From Myxococcales bacterium 68-20 (lineage in GTDB: Bacteria; Myxococcota_A; Polyangia; Polyangiales; Polyangiaceae), in NCBI GenBank assembly GCA_001899635.1, contig MKVQ01000030.1, positions 44,450-108,449 of the forward strand: a DNA stretch of 64,000 nt, in the 5' to 3' direction. A program made the position numbers and the translations under genes. Under the pieces are notes generated by a model that saw only the letters and a list, made by a program, of their open reading frames with translations, ran no database searches and was not told the origin of the DNA. Position 1 is the first letter of the stretch; each line of letters opens with the position of its first letter. Positions 63,338 through 64,000 of this stretch are shown piece after piece.

Positions 63338-64000
63338 TCAGAAAATTGTACCGAGGACGCTCAGCGAGGCGGAGAAGACGACGTCGTCGGTCGAATAGAG
63401 CGCCTTCCGCTCGCCACTGACGCTGCGGTAGGAGAAGGTGTACTCGCGCGACGGAAGGGCGATACCGAGGTCCAGCCGGGCTGCGGTCCCGCGCCGATTG
63501 AGCTGAAACGCAAGCGCACCAACCGGGCCCGCGATGACCCGCCAGCTGTCGTTGCCGAGCTGGACGCCCCTCGTCTTCGGAATCACGCCGCCCCACACGA
63601 AGCCGCCGCAAGTATCGAAGGTGGCGTTCGCCCATCGAACGAAGGCAAAGCACCCTCGCAGCTGCTGCTCGAGCGCGGCAAACTCTCCCGTGACGAGCCC
63701 GTCGCGGAGGGTCTGTGGGAGCGCGTATCCTCCCCGCCAGTCGAAGCTCCACCGTGAGCGTCCTACCGAGAGACGCGCCGGGATGAAGAGCGTCGCGCCC
63801 GTCGATGGCAGGACCCCAGCCGTCACGCCGGCACCGACTCCTAGGGAGAGATCGAATCTCGGTAAGCTTCGAGCCGCCACCGTCGGTGGCCGGCGCCGAG
63901 ACGGCTCTGGAGCTCCGCTCGGTGCAGAAGATGGAGGTGGAGCAGGCAGAGGAGGCCTGCGTTCATCGGCGGGCGCCGGCTCGTCCGCATCGCTCCGTCC
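63338..64000 (-). CDS. Envelope protein, C-terminal part (cassette B, gene 1; 5' truncated)
   Basis: At least 220 codons; the frame is open to base 64000, so the N-terminus is outside the window. A Pro/Ala/Ser linker (PPLPAPPPSSAPSGAPEP) leads into a region of strands: FDLSLGVGAGVTAGVLPSTG, SVGRSRWSFDWRGGYALP, ARLDLGIALPSREYTFSYRS and SASLSVLGTIF at the end. The linker-plus-barrel build and position match 13500-14603. Two Cys (QLRGCFAFVRW, FDTCGGFVWGG) could form a disulfide. Probably an outer-membrane protein. Confidence 0.55.
   Translation of the reverse strand, partial: GRSDADEPAPADERRPPLPAPPPSSAPSGAPEPSRRRPPTVAARSLPRFDLSLGVGAGVTAGVLPSTGATLFIPARLSVGRSRWSFDWRGGYALPQTLRDGLVTGEFAALEQQLRGCFAFVRWANATFDTCGGFVWGGVIPKTRGVQLGNDSWRVIAGPVGALAFQLNRRGTAARLDLGIALPSREYTFSYRSVSGERKALYSTDDVVFSASLSVLGTIF

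Overview
The window reads as chromosomal DNA from a GC-rich myxobacterium, most likely of the Sorangium/Polyangium side of the group. The signs are very high GC with strong third-position bias, a large number of Cys-anchored lipoproteins with Asp/Ala/Gly-rich linkers, a Ser/Thr kinase-TolB-TPR protein, a TraA-like surface receptor with a MYXO-CTERM-type tail, and a retron of the myxobacterial type. No rRNA, tRNA, CRISPR array or intact insertion sequence was seen. The assignment to this group is inference from gene content.

Layout. 1-4.9 kb: end of a kinase/TolB/TPR protein, a GST-like protein, a YceI-like protein, a protein with an IF2 N-terminal-like domain and a histone-like tail, then a decayed kinase. 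4.9-14.6 kb (minus strand): CASSETTE A, eight genes in the order envelope protein, ECF sigma factor, membrane-anchored anti-sigma-like protein, Cys-rich GACG-repeat lipoprotein, propeller lipoprotein 1, propeller lipoprotein 2, RCC1-repeat lipoprotein, IgGFc-binding-like lipoprotein. 14.9-17.1 kb: a CxxCH lipoprotein and an ammonium channel. 17.5-27.4 kb (minus): a nine-gene envelope uptake operon with a PstS-like binding protein, small lipoprotein, porin, lipoprotein, ExbB, ExbD, TonB, TonB-dependent receptor and lipoprotein. 28-37 kb: OmpR-type regulator, FAD monooxygenase, lipoprotein, DEAD-box helicase with a repeat tail, PAS histidine kinase and a TPR-like protein. 37.2-43.4 kb: a decayed zone with remnants of YCII, receiver, histidine kinase and AMIN-domain genes, mixed with intact lipoproteins and the TraA-like gene. 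43.4-47.6 kb: a 1393-residue sacsin-type GHKL ATPase with a C-terminal DUF3883 domain. 47.7-48.8 kb: a broken lipoprotein gene and an IS91-type transposase remnant. 48.9-52.5 kb: fadA and fadN. 52.6-54.1 kb: a RETRON, with msr-msd RNA and reverse transcriptase. 54.2 kb: a CxxCH lipoprotein. 55.2-64.0 kb (minus): CASSETTE B, a second copy of the eight-gene cassette in the same order, truncated by the window end in its first gene.

The two most notable items are these. First, the retron: a perfect a1/a2-type inverted repeat of 15 pairs (one G-U) encloses hairpins and ends 10 nt before a retron-like RT start. Second, the duplicated sigma/anti-sigma/five-lipoprotein cassette: its order is conserved and most junctions overlap by ATGA/GTGA/TTGA in both copies. 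It looks like an ECF-sigma-linked machine that places a set of five different repeat-rich lipoproteins on the cell surface. To my knowledge this is not a named system. The sacsin/DUF3883 protein and the retron lie within 10 kb of each other and both are plausible phage-defence components.
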